A stretch of 28,027 nt of DNA, from NCBI GenBank assembly GCA_002451085.1, contig DKBE01000104.1, positions 1 through 28,027 of the forward strand. The letters run 5' to 3'. The DNA comes from Proteobacteria bacterium UBA6908 (lineage in GTDB: Bacteria > Pseudomonadota > Gammaproteobacteria > Acidiferrobacterales > UBA6901). The notes under the pieces were generated by a model. That model saw only the letters and a list, made by a program, of their open reading frames with translations. It did no database searches and was not told the DNA's origin. Below, in pieces: positions 8,962 to 15,370 of the stretch. The translations under genes were made by a program, and so were the position numbers. The first letter of the stretch is position 1; every line of letters begins with the position of its first letter.

Positions 8962-9147
8962 TCAGCCAGGTTTCTTGCGTTTCGCGTCGGATTCATCCCG
9001 CTGCCACCTGGCGAAGCATTCCTCACCGCAGAAATAATGCACGTACTCGGCGGATTCACTGGATTTGGCCAGGTCGCGGGGGATTTCCTTTAGGCAAATC
9101 TCGCACGCAATGACATCACAAACCGGATGAGAAGGTGTCCGAGGCAT
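8962..9147 (-). CDS. Small DUF3330-like Cys-motif protein
   Basis: A 61-residue soluble protein with CEIC-KEIP near residue 15 and YFCGEECFARW near the middle. The paired CxxC and CxxxC look like a small zinc- or metal-binding fold, and the pattern matches what I know as DUF3330. The C-terminus is very basic and charged (DESDAKRKKPG). The start is fixed by a strong AAGGAGGA 6 bases before the ATG at 9147; a longer frame back to 9234 would ignore that site. It is transcribed divergently from the kinase at 9210 and lies upstream of glgP, 122 bases away. Function unknown. Confidence 0.8.
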   Translation of the reverse strand: MPRTPSHPVCDVIACEICLKEIPRDLAKSSESAEYVHYFCGEECFARWQRDESDAKRKKPG

Positions 9148-9153
9148 GATCGG

Positions 9154-9161
9154 TCCTCCTT
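9154..9161 (-). promoter_or_regulatory. Strong ribosome-binding site for the DUF3330-like gene
   Basis: AAGGAGGA (minus strand), 6 bases upstream of the ATG at 9147. It decides the start of this small gene against a longer upstream frame. Confidence 0.8.
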
Positions 9162-9209
9162 GCAGTGGTGCACGTGTAAAACATGTGCCAATTACCGGAT
9201 AATTGCAAG

Positions 9210-10757
9210 ATGGAGATGACGGACGACGTTGCAATCCTGCGCAAAGCCTTGCTGCAGTCTTCTGCCTATTCGCATGCAGTGGGGCCGGTTGTACACCTGG
9301 AAACCCACATCTCGCATGTATTTCTGGCCGGGGATTATGCCTACAAGATCAAGAAGCCGGTTAACTTTGGCTTTCTCGATTTCACCACGCTGGACAAGCG
9401 GCGCGCGGCCTGCGAGGACGAAGTACGCCTGAACCGGCGGCTGGCACCGGGAATCTATCTGGGTGTCGTGCCCATCTGCCGGCAAGGGGGCCAGTTGGCT
9501 CTGGCCCCGCATGGCTGTGACCGTGACGCGCACGTCATCGAGTACGCCGTGCAGATGCGCCGGATGCCGCAGGATGGGCTGCTCGACCACTTGGCGGCCC
9601 ACAGCCAGTTGCAACTGGCGTACATGACTGACATTGCGCAACAGGTGGCGGATTTTCATGACCGTGCCGCCCGCAGCCCGGAGATCGAACAATACGGCCA
9701 TCTCGAAAGTATCCGCGCCCCGGTCATGCAGAACTTCGAGCAAACCACACCCTTTATCGGGCGCGCGGTGACAGCCGAACAGCATCGCACGCTACGTGCC
9801 ACCACCGAGGCGAATCTCGCCATGCACATTAACCGGTTCGCCGAGCGTGTGCGGGCACACCGGATCGTGGACGGGCATGGCGACCTGCATCTGCGCAATA
9901 TGTGCCTGATGGATGGACGGGTGGTGATCTTCGATTGCATCGAATTCAATCCGGCACTGCGTGCCGGTGACGTCATGAGCGACATTGCGTTTCTCACCAT
10001 GGATCTTGATCACCGACGCCTGCCGGCCCATGCCAACCGGTTTCTGAACGAATACCTCGAGCACAGTCATGATTACGCCGGCCTGCCCCTGCTGGATTTC
10101 TACCAGGCGTATCGGGCCTGCGTACGCGCCAAGGTGTCATGTTTTGAGCTGGAACAGGATGCCGGGCTGGCGGACGAGGCACGCGCCTATTTCGATCTGG
10201 CAGAACGCTATTTATTGCCGCGCGCCGGCGGCATTCTGATCACCTGCGGAGTCAGCGGCAGTGGCAAGACCAGCGCGGCCCGTGCGGCCGTGCAGGAACT
10301 GGGCGGTGTAATGGTGCGCTCCGATGCCGTGCGCAAGCACCTTGCCGGAGTGCCACTCATGCAGCGCGGCGATGCCGCCTTGTACACACCGGCCATGACC
10401 GTCCGGACCTACACCACCCTGCTCGATCATGCCCGCACCATTGTGGCAAGCGGCCGCTGGGCCATAGTCGATGCCGTGCATGCGCGAAGAAACGAACGGC
10501 TTGCCGTCGCGGCGCTGGCGCATGAACTGAAGGTACCGTTCGGCACCCTCTATTGCGAGGCACCGCACGAGGAACTGGTTCGGCGCCTCGAAAAGCGCGC
10601 CGCCAACCCGAATGACATATCAGACGCCGATGTTGCTGTGCTTGAGCAGCAACTCGGCTTTTTCGAAACACCCACTGCGGAAGAAGGTCCATTGTGCACC
10701 TGCCCCGGCGGCGTGCTCCCGCCCGCATGGCGAGCACAGCTGGGCATCGCTCACTAG
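9210..10757 (+). CDS. Fused aminoglycoside-phosphotransferase-like / P-loop kinase protein
   Basis: Two-domain protein of about 515 residues. The N-terminal half resembles a phosphotransferase of the APH/choline-kinase fold: Lys-rich strand KIKKPVNFGFLDF, Brenner-type motif HGDLHLRN (His at about 223) and the metal-binding VIFDCIEFNPALRAGDVMSD. The C-terminal half is a small-molecule kinase-like P-loop NTPase with GVSGSGKTSAA (about 347-357) and the following VRSDAVRKHL and AVHARRNER segments, resembling gluconate/zeta-toxin-type kinases. The combination is a recurrent family (COG2187-like plus COG0645-like) annotated only as AAA family ATPase; its substrate is not known to me. The start at 9210 is chosen because the frame from 9183 adds nine residues without support; 9216 is also possible. 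It is monocistronic, divergent from the DUF3330-like gene. Confidence 0.85.
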   Translation: MEMTDDVAILRKALLQSSAYSHAVGPVVHLETHISHVFLAGDYAYKIKKPVNFGFLDFTTLDKRRAACEDEVRLNRRLAPGIYLGVVPICRQGGQLALAPHGCDRDAHVIEYAVQMRRMPQDGLLDHLAAHSQLQLAYMTDIAQQVADFHDRAARSPEIEQYGHLESIRAPVMQNFEQTTPFIGRAVTAEQHRTLRATTEANLAMHINRFAERVRAHRIVDGHGDLHLRNMCLMDGRVVIFDCIEFNPALRAGDVMSDIAFLTMDLDHRRLPAHANRFLNEYLEHSHDYAGLPLLDFYQAYRACVRAKVSCFELEQDAGLADEARAYFDLAERYLLPRAGGILITCGVSGSGKTSAARAAVQELGGVMVRSDAVRKHLAGVPLMQRGDAALYTPAMTVRTYTTLLDHARTIVASGRWAIVDAVHARRNERLAVAALAHELKVPFGTLYCEAPHEELVRRLEKRAANPNDISDADVAVLEQQLGFFETPTAEEGPLCTCPGGVLPPAWRAQLGIAH

Positions 10758-10761
10758 CACA

Positions 10762-10881
10762 TCAACGCATCATCCCGCACCCCAGGCCCCTGCCCCTGCC
10801 ATATCCCATATCATGGCCCATCATCAGGCCGTCGGCGTGACTGGCGAATGCCACCAGTCTGGGAATCGTCGCCAAGGTCAT
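10762..10881 (-). CDS. Possible 39-residue Met/His/Gly-rich ORF
   Basis: Short frame with ATG at 10881 preceded by GAGG at a spacing of 7. Its C-terminal half is rich in Met, Gly and His (MMGHDMGYGRG, then CGMMR), as in metal-binding tails. It stops 5 bases from the convergent kinase gene and lies downstream of the DUF302 gene on the same strand. It could be a real small metal-binding protein, the tail of a decayed gene, or chance. Confidence 0.3.
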   Translation of the reverse strand: MTLATIPRLVAFASHADGLMMGHDMGYGRGRGLGCGMMR

Positions 10882-10890
10882 CCGCTTGCC

Positions 10891-11082
10891 TCACAACGAC
10901 ACCTCCCTCGGCAGCAGGAAAGCCGCCGAGACGCCAGCCGGGATGAAATTCAGTGCGTGAGAATCCGCCTGGCCGTACAGACCGGTTTTACCTTCGTCAA
11001 GAACCTGGAGTTTATTGGCCGTCAACCACCCGGTGCCCGGCCCGGATGGTCGGCGCGGGCCAGGATCAATGGCGTGGCGAAA
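10891..11082 (-). other. Open frame continuing after the DUF302 stop; no gene recognised
   Basis: In the 325-base gap between the kinase and DUF302 genes, the frame directly after the DUF302 stop codon stays open for about 63 codons and then ends with TGA 9 bases before the 39-residue ORF. The latter part (KLQVLDEGKTGLYGQ then HALNFIPAGVSAAFLLP) looks protein-like, but no start with a ribosome-binding site is present. It may be a gene remnant or an uncoupled small ORF. I do not recognise it. Confidence 0.25.
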
Positions 11083-11472
11083 TTACTTCTGCAACAACGC
11101 CGCGACGCGGTCGAGCCGGGCGCGTACATCCTTGGCCAGTTCGCTGATTTGCGGATTATCCGTGAGCCTGAGGACCGCTATCGGATCCATGAAACCAACC
11201 GTGACCGCGCCGCTGGCCTCTTCGCGCACCACGACATTGCACGGCAACAGCAGCCCGATGTCCGGGTCGGCAGTGATGGCCTTGTGTGCCAGCGGCGGAT
11301 TGCAGGCACCGAGGATGCGGTATGGTTTGCCGTCAACACCGAGCTTGGCCTTCATGGTGGCCTGCACATCGATGTCCGTGAGCACACCGAAGCCCTCGGT
11401 CTTGAGCGCCTCGGTGACGCGCGCGACTGCATCGGCAAATTTGTCTTTTAACGTGATATTGAATCCATACAT
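11083..11472 (-). CDS. DUF302 domain-containing protein
   Basis: A 129-residue protein covering one DUF302 domain. The characteristic pattern is [30 protein letters not shown], with two Cys (in GACNP and LLPCN), followed by [10 protein letters not shown]. The family has no established activity; members often sit beside cytochromes and metal or sulfur genes. No signal peptide is visible from the chosen start ([12 protein letters not shown]), which has GAGGAA seven bases upstream; the longer frame from 11499 is not supported. It follows the two cytochromes and the 27-residue membrane protein on the same strand with small gaps, so it is probably the fourth gene of that operon. Confidence 0.87.
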   Translation of the reverse strand: MYGFNITLKDKFADAVARVTEALKTEGFGVLTDIDVQATMKAKLGVDGKPYRILGACNPPLAHKAITADPDIGLLLPCNVVVREEASGAVTVGFMDPIAVLRLTDNPQISELAKDVRARLDRVAALLQK

Positions 11473-11502
11473 GGCAGGTTCCTCGTGGCGTGAGAACACC
11501 GG

Positions 11503-11586
11503 TTACTTCTTGTCAGAATCGCTCAACAGGTATTTGAGCAACGCGGCGATGATGAGAATGACGATGATCCAGATGGCTATCTGCAT
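11503..11586 (-). CDS. 27-residue single-pass membrane protein
   Basis: A very small gene whose product starts MQIAIWIIVILIIAALLKYL and ends in a charged tail (SDSDKK). Residues 2-18 form one hydrophobic helix with no charge; the Lys-Tyr and Ser/Asp/Lys tail would face the cytoplasm or membrane surface. It is placed regularly between a cytochrome gene (22 bases upstream) and the DUF302 gene (30 bases downstream), which argues that it is real. In size and topology it resembles the small subunits of terminal oxidases (CydX type), but no sequence link is claimed. The ribosome-binding site is weak (GGAA about 9 bases upstream). Confidence 0.6.
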   Translation of the reverse strand: MQIAIWIIVILIIAALLKYLLSDSDKK

Positions 11587-11608
11587 GACGGGAAATTCCG
11601 GGACGGCG

Positions 11609-12088
11609 TTAACCTTTCGGTGCGGTACTGGCGGACTGGGCCTTGTTCCATGTTTCGTACACGTCAGTCGGCCATTGGGATTGCATCCAGTTTATCACGT
11701 CATCGATATCAACGGTGTTCAGGCGTCCTTTCCACGCCGGCATGATTTCGGCCTTGTCGGTCTTGCGGCGCACTCCATTCTTGATGATGGCGGCCAGCTC
11801 GGCGCGTGAACGCTTCCAGTCGTTGCCGGTACCGTTGAGGGGTGGTGCGGCCGCAAATTGACCATCGCTGGGGGTTTGCCAGTCGGGATGACCCTGGGCC
11901 TGCGGTCCATGACATTGCGCACAACGCTCGGCAAACAGCGTGGCGCCACGCGCCAGGCTGTTGGGGTCGAAGTGGCGCACAGTGACAGCCGGGGTCACAG
12001 AGGCGGACTTCTCCTCACGACTGCAACCGGACAGCAGCGTGAGCGCGGCCAGCAGGCCGAGGAGGATCGGGTTCAATGCGGATTTCAT
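11609..12088 (-). CDS. Class I c-type cytochrome lipoprotein (second of a pair)
   Basis: A 159-residue mono-haem cytochrome c attached as a lipoprotein. The start at 12088 gives a clean lipoprotein signal ending LLSGC; a longer open frame to 12277 has no support. The haem site CAQCH lies about 58 residues from the start, and the likely axial Met is in IMPAWKGRL. An Asp-rich DIDDVINWMQSQWP helix closes the fold. It is a paralogue of the cytochrome just upstream (same haem spacing, PPL-G, MPAW-G-L, DID-VI and QS-WP), with a 49-base gap. It probably carries electrons in the periplasm; the partner enzyme is not in the window. Confidence 0.9.
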   Translation of the reverse strand: MKSALNPILLGLLAALTLLSGCSREEKSASVTPAVTVRHFDPNSLARGATLFAERCAQCHGPQAQGHPDWQTPSDGQFAAAPPLNGTGNDWKRSRAELAAIIKNGVRRKTDKAEIMPAWKGRLNTVDIDDVINWMQSQWPTDVYETWNKAQSASTAPKG

Positions 12089-12137
12089 GCGTGCAGTATG
12101 GTCACCGGGCACGCGCCGGAAATCAACTGTTGCCGGA

Positions 12138-12611
12138 TCAGCGCGCGGCCTTGCGGGCACGCCGGTCGATATCCAGCCATGCCTGGTAGATTTCTTCGGG
12201 CCAGAGCGACTGGAAATAGATAATGACGGCATCAATGTCTGCGCCAGACAGCGTCCCCGACCAGGCCGGCATGCCACCCCCCCGGTTTACTGTGCCTTGC
12301 CGGATTGTGTCCTTCAGCCAGGAGTACGAATGGTGCCACGCATGGGCGCTGCCATCGAGCGGTGGCGGCGGATATTTTCCATCCGCCCCGGGCTGGTTCC
12401 AGGCCAATGCGCCTTGGGCGCGGTCCCCATGGCAGGAGGCGCAGTGCTGGCGGAATATTCCGGCCCCGCGTGCCACGGCGGCCGCATCCAGGCCATGGGG
12501 ACCGCTCCCCGGCACCCCCGGGCGAGCCGGAGCAACCGATGGCGGATCGCTACAAGCGGCCAAACTCAGGAACAGCAACAGGGGTAATCCAGATATCCTG
12601 TGGGTGCGCAA
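12138..12611 (-). CDS. Class I c-type cytochrome lipoprotein (first of a pair)
   Basis: A 157-residue mono-haem cytochrome c with lipoprotein signal ending SLAAC, haem motif CASCH at about residues 57-61 and axial Met in GMPAWSGTL. The start is a TTG at 12611, chosen because AAGGAG lies eight bases upstream and the frame begins directly with a signal peptide. The gene leads the minus-strand operon cytochrome, cytochrome, 27-residue TM protein, DUF302, and is divergent from the copper-efflux operon across a 194-base gap. The C-terminus is basic (DIDRRARKAAR). Confidence 0.9.
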   Translation of the reverse strand: MRTHRISGLPLLLFLSLAACSDPPSVAPARPGVPGSGPHGLDAAAVARGAGIFRQHCASCHGDRAQGALAWNQPGADGKYPPPPLDGSAHAWHHSYSWLKDTIRQGTVNRGGGMPAWSGTLSGADIDAVIIYFQSLWPEEIYQAWLDIDRRARKAAR

Positions 12612-12619
12612 ACCCTTCT

Positions 12620-12625
12620 CTCCTT
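12620..12625 (-). promoter_or_regulatory. Ribosome-binding site supporting a TTG start
   Basis: AAGGAG on the minus strand, eight bases upstream of the TTG at 12611. It supports this rare start codon for the first cytochrome. Confidence 0.65.
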
Positions 12626-12770
12626 CACAACAGCGGTCAGTGCAGGATCACGACTCTATATATGTATTGTTCTGAAAAATACTTATAAAACCGGCGCTCG
12701 TCTCTTCGAACCATCAACGGCTGGCAGCGATGTGTAGCGGACAATAAACCAGAAGTTGTTGACCGCAATC

Positions 12771-12799
12771 AAGACAAATTCAGGTTTGCAGGATATACT
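12771..12799 (+). promoter_or_regulatory. Candidate sigma70 promoter of the copper-efflux operon
   Basis: AAGACA (4 of 6 to TTGACA) and TATACT (5 of 6 to TATAAT) with exact 17-base spacing in the cytochrome/efflux intergenic region. The -10 ends only six bases before the ATG at 12806, so a transcript from here would be nearly leaderless for the first gene. An imperfect inverted repeat (TTGTTGA at 12756 and TCAAGACAA at 12769) overlaps the -35 and could be an operator. I do not recognise a CusR or CueR consensus. Confidence 0.4.
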
Positions 12800-12805
12800 T
12801 TTCCC

Positions 12806-13186
12806 ATGTCTGCACTAACCTTCGCCACTCGCCGCCAAACCGCCCGCGGGCTTCTGCTCCTGCTATTCGGGGTATGGGCGCTGGTTGCTTCAGCACCGTG
12901 TGTCATGGCGGCACCCACCTGTCATGACATGAATTCATCGTGCCCGCAGGCGGGTGGTCCGGACTGCGACACGCTCCAGACGGCCGATTGTCAGACGCAG
13001 GATGCCGTTTTTCTCGTCGGTGCTGACTACGTTCCCGATTACACGACGCTGCCGCCGCGCCTGTTTCTGCAGCCGCAGGTCGCGTGGTTGCCACCCAGGC
13101 TCACTGACTTTCCGCACGCCGATCAGTACGCGCTGCGACTTGACCCACCCCCGCTTTACCTTCAGCACTCGGTGCTTCTGATTTAA
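12806..13186 (+). CDS. Secreted small Cys-containing protein at the head of the Cus operon
   Basis: Unrecognised 126-residue protein. Residues 1-36 form a Sec signal peptide (Arg-rich start, hydrophobic core GLLLLLFGVWALVA, cleavage near VMA-AP). The mature part begins with a Cys/His/Met-containing stretch (PTCHDMNSSC then DCD and DCQ), giving four Cys within about 30 residues, and ends with an aromatic, Pro-rich segment. This suggests a periplasmic protein that could bind Cu/Ag or carry disulfides. It lies 49 bases before the outer-membrane efflux gene on the same strand and is likely its first operon member. Function is inferred from context only. Confidence 0.7.
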   Translation: MSALTFATRRQTARGLLLLLFGVWALVASAPCVMAAPTCHDMNSSCPQAGGPDCDTLQTADCQTQDAVFLVGADYVPDYTTLPPRLFLQPQVAWLPPRLTDFPHADQYALRLDPPPLYLQHSVLLI

Positions 13187-13236
13187 GCCTTTTCGTTCTC
13201 GTCGTTGTTTCCATGACTGAGAAGGAGAAAGGCTTA
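13184..13236 (+). promoter_or_regulatory. 9-bp inverted repeat joining a stop codon to the next start
   Basis: TAAGCCTTT (13184-13192) contains the stop codon of the secreted Cys protein, and AAAGGCTTA (13228-13236) ends with the A of the cusC-type start codon. They can pair perfectly, leaving a 35-base loop that contains the AAGGAG ribosome-binding site at 13222-13227. Such a stem would hide the initiation region until a ribosome terminating upstream opens it. It is a candidate translational-coupling element. Confidence 0.45.
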
Positions 13237-14480
13237 TGCCTGCCAATTTTGCTGTTCGCCGTATCGGAATTGCCCTTGGACTGTTGATCCTCGCCACGTC
13301 GGCGTGGGCCGCGCCGGATGAGCTGGCACTGGCCGAGGCCGAGCGCCTGGCGCTCGACGGAGCACCCTGGCTCAAGCACCATCGCGCGGCGGCGCAAGCC
13401 GCGAGCGAGCGCGTCGTATACGAGGGCCGACTTCCCGACCCGCAGCTGGTGCTGGGTGCGATCAACGTACCCACAGACAGCTGGCGTTTCGATGAAGAAG
13501 ACATGACCATGGTGATGCTCGGCCTGCGCCAGAAATTTCCGCCCGGTCGCACCCTCGAGCTGCGCGAACGCCAAGCCAGCGAAGAACAGGTTCGCGAATC
13601 CGCGCGTGCCGACATGGAAACCCGCAACCTCCTGCGCCAGGTACGACTGTACTGGCTTGATCTCTACTATCAGGAAGCGGCCTTGCGCCAGATTGCCGAG
13701 GCACGCCGCCTCCAGCAGAAACAGCTGGAATCCACCGAAGGACGATTTCGTGCCGCGCAGGAACCGCCACAGGCGGTGTTCAAGGCGCGGGCCGCACTCG
13801 CGCGCCTGAATGAACGCATCCCGATGATCGAGGCACAACGCGCGCGCGTGCGCGCGCAGCTGGGTCACTGGATCGGCGATGCGGCCTTTGTTCCATTACC
13901 CAGCACCTTGCCGTCGCTGCCGGCATTCGCAACGTTTGACACCGAGCAGCATCCGGGCATCCAGTCGGCCCGCGCCATGGAGGCAGCGGCACGCACCGCC
14001 GTCGATCTGGCCAGTCAGGAATACAAGCCGGGCTGGATGCTCGATATCGGCTATGGCATGCGGCAGAAAACGCCGGATGGCCGCGATCGCTCCAACATGC
14101 TCTCCGCCACGGTCGCCGTCGATCTGCCGCTGTTTCGTGCCTCCCGCCAGGACCGGCGCGTGGCCGAGAAACTGGCGCAGGCCGATGGTGCCCAGCATGA
14201 AACCGAAGACAAGCGCCGGGAACTCGAGATGCAATACCGCGGCCTGCGTGCTGAATACGAGGCCTTAAATGAACGCGCCACGGTCTTTCAGAACGAATTG
14301 TTGCCGGCGCTGAAGCGCGAGACCCAGGTCACCGCCACCGGTTTCGCGCGCGACCAGACTGACTATCGCGATGCCCAGTTGCGGCTGCTCGACGCCGAAC
14401 TCGAATATACCCGGCTGCGCGTGGACATCGCGCGCACCCACGCCGAACTGCTTTACCTTGCCGGAGAACAACAACCATGA
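13236..14480 (+). CDS. cusC: TolC-family outer-membrane efflux protein, CusC-like
   Basis: Outer-membrane channel of a tripartite metal efflux system. The 414-residue protein has a signal peptide ending SAWA-AP and then the OEP repeat architecture. Long amphipathic helices are rich in Ala, Arg, Glu and Gln, with internal similarity between the two halves (ALAEAERLALDGAP... and ...YGMRQKTPDG...AVAVDLPLFRASRQDRRVAEKL). A lipobox is not evident, unlike E. coli CusC. Length is normal to slightly short for the family. AAGGAG stands eight bases before the ATG. It overlaps the adaptor gene by four bases (ATGA). Assignment to copper/silver comes from the CusA partner. Confidence 0.9.
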   Translation: MPANFAVRRIGIALGLLILATSAWAAPDELALAEAERLALDGAPWLKHHRAAAQAASERVVYEGRLPDPQLVLGAINVPTDSWRFDEEDMTMVMLGLRQKFPPGRTLELRERQASEEQVRESARADMETRNLLRQVRLYWLDLYYQEAALRQIAEARRLQQKQLESTEGRFRAAQEPPQAVFKARAALARLNERIPMIEAQRARVRAQLGHWIGDAAFVPLPSTLPSLPAFATFDTEQHPGIQSARAMEAAARTAVDLASQEYKPGWMLDIGYGMRQKTPDGRDRSNMLSATVAVDLPLFRASRQDRRVAEKLAQADGAQHETEDKRRELEMQYRGLRAEYEALNERATVFQNELLPALKRETQVTATGFARDQTDYRDAQLRLLDAELEYTRLRVDIARTHAELLYLAGEQQP

Positions 14481-15358
14481 ATCGTCAAACCCTGATCGGG
14501 ATCATCGCGGGCGGCGCAGCACTGCTGGTCATGACCGTTGGTGGCTGGTTTTTCCTCGCTGGTAACGACGTGCCACCCGCGGAACCGGAGCGCAAGGTGC
14601 TCTACTGGACCGACCCGATGGTGCCGGGTTACCGCAGTGACAAACCTGGCAAGTCACCGTTCATGGACATGGAACTGGTGCCGATCTATGAAGACACCGG
14701 TGCGGGACCCGAAGGGGCTCCGGCCATCACGGTCAGCCCGCAGGTGGTGCAGCGGCTCGGCGTGCGAACCACCGCCGTCATCCGCAACGTGGCCATGCAG
14801 CGATTGAACGTAACCGGCTATCTGTTCCGTCAGGGAGAGGCGCTCGTGGTCATCGCTGATGTGTTCGACCGCAACACAGCCTGGCTCAAGCCGGGGCTGC
14901 CGGCCGAGGTGCGCGTCGCCGACCTGCCGGGTGCGCGCTTCGCCGCACGTGTCGAGCGTATCGAGTCTGACCGTGACATCGGTGGCCGCTCGGTCAAGGT
15001 GCGCGTGCGCCTGCTCAATCCGGACCTGCGATTGCAGGCCAATATGGCTGCCGAGGTGCACGTCAGCGCCGCCACGGAACGACGCGCGCTGCTGGTGCCG
15101 CGTGAGGCACTGATCCGTACGGCCCGACGCAGTGCGCTGATCCGCGTGCTGGACGATGGACGTTTCCAGCCCGTCGAGGTCGTAGCCGGCGAGGAGTTTG
15201 GCGAACAGATTGAAATTCGCAGCGGTGTGGCCGAAGGCGACAAGATCGTTGTCTCCGGACAATTCCTGATTGATTCCGAAGCCAGCGTGCGCGAGAGCCT
15301 GAAACGCATGGACAGCGATCCCGCACCGGCCGCCGGAAGTGGCCAACACCAGCACTGA
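14477..15358 (+). CDS. cusB: CusB-like periplasmic adaptor lacking the lipoyl/hairpin section
   Basis: Membrane-fusion protein linking the RND pump to the outer-membrane channel. Residues 5-28 are an N-terminal membrane anchor or uncleaved signal. Residues 41-71 hold the CusB metal-binding segment YWTDPM...FMDMELVPIYED with Met48, Met63 and Met65, equivalent to the three Cu/Ag-binding Met of E. coli CusB. Residues 85-114 match the strand after it (LGVRTTAV...NVTGY). Then, instead of about 115 residues forming the lipoyl domain and helical hairpin, the sequence passes directly at about 114-124 into the beta-barrel part (VVIADVFDRNTAWLKPGLPAEV). The membrane-proximal domain, GQFLIDSEAS and a His-containing tail (GQHQH) are intact. 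The protein has 293 residues against about 400 in CusB. The frame is open throughout, so this is an in-frame shortening, not a frameshift. Confidence 0.88.
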   Translation: MNRQTLIGIIAGGAALLVMTVGGWFFLAGNDVPPAEPERKVLYWTDPMVPGYRSDKPGKSPFMDMELVPIYEDTGAGPEGAPAITVSPQVVQRLGVRTTAVIRNVAMQRLNVTGYLFRQGEALVVIADVFDRNTAWLKPGLPAEVRVADLPGARFAARVERIESDRDIGGRSVKVRVRLLNPDLRLQANMAAEVHVSAATERRALLVPREALIRTARRSALIRVLDDGRFQPVEVVAGEEFGEQIEIRSGVAEGDKIVVSGQFLIDSEASVRESLKRMDSDPAPAAGSGQHQH

Positions 15359-15370
15359 TGGAGCGCCGCC

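Noticed and set aside
10612..11451. 279-codon plus-strand frame
   Set aside because: It overlaps the end of the kinase gene and runs antisense to DUF302. No domain or ribosome-binding site seen.
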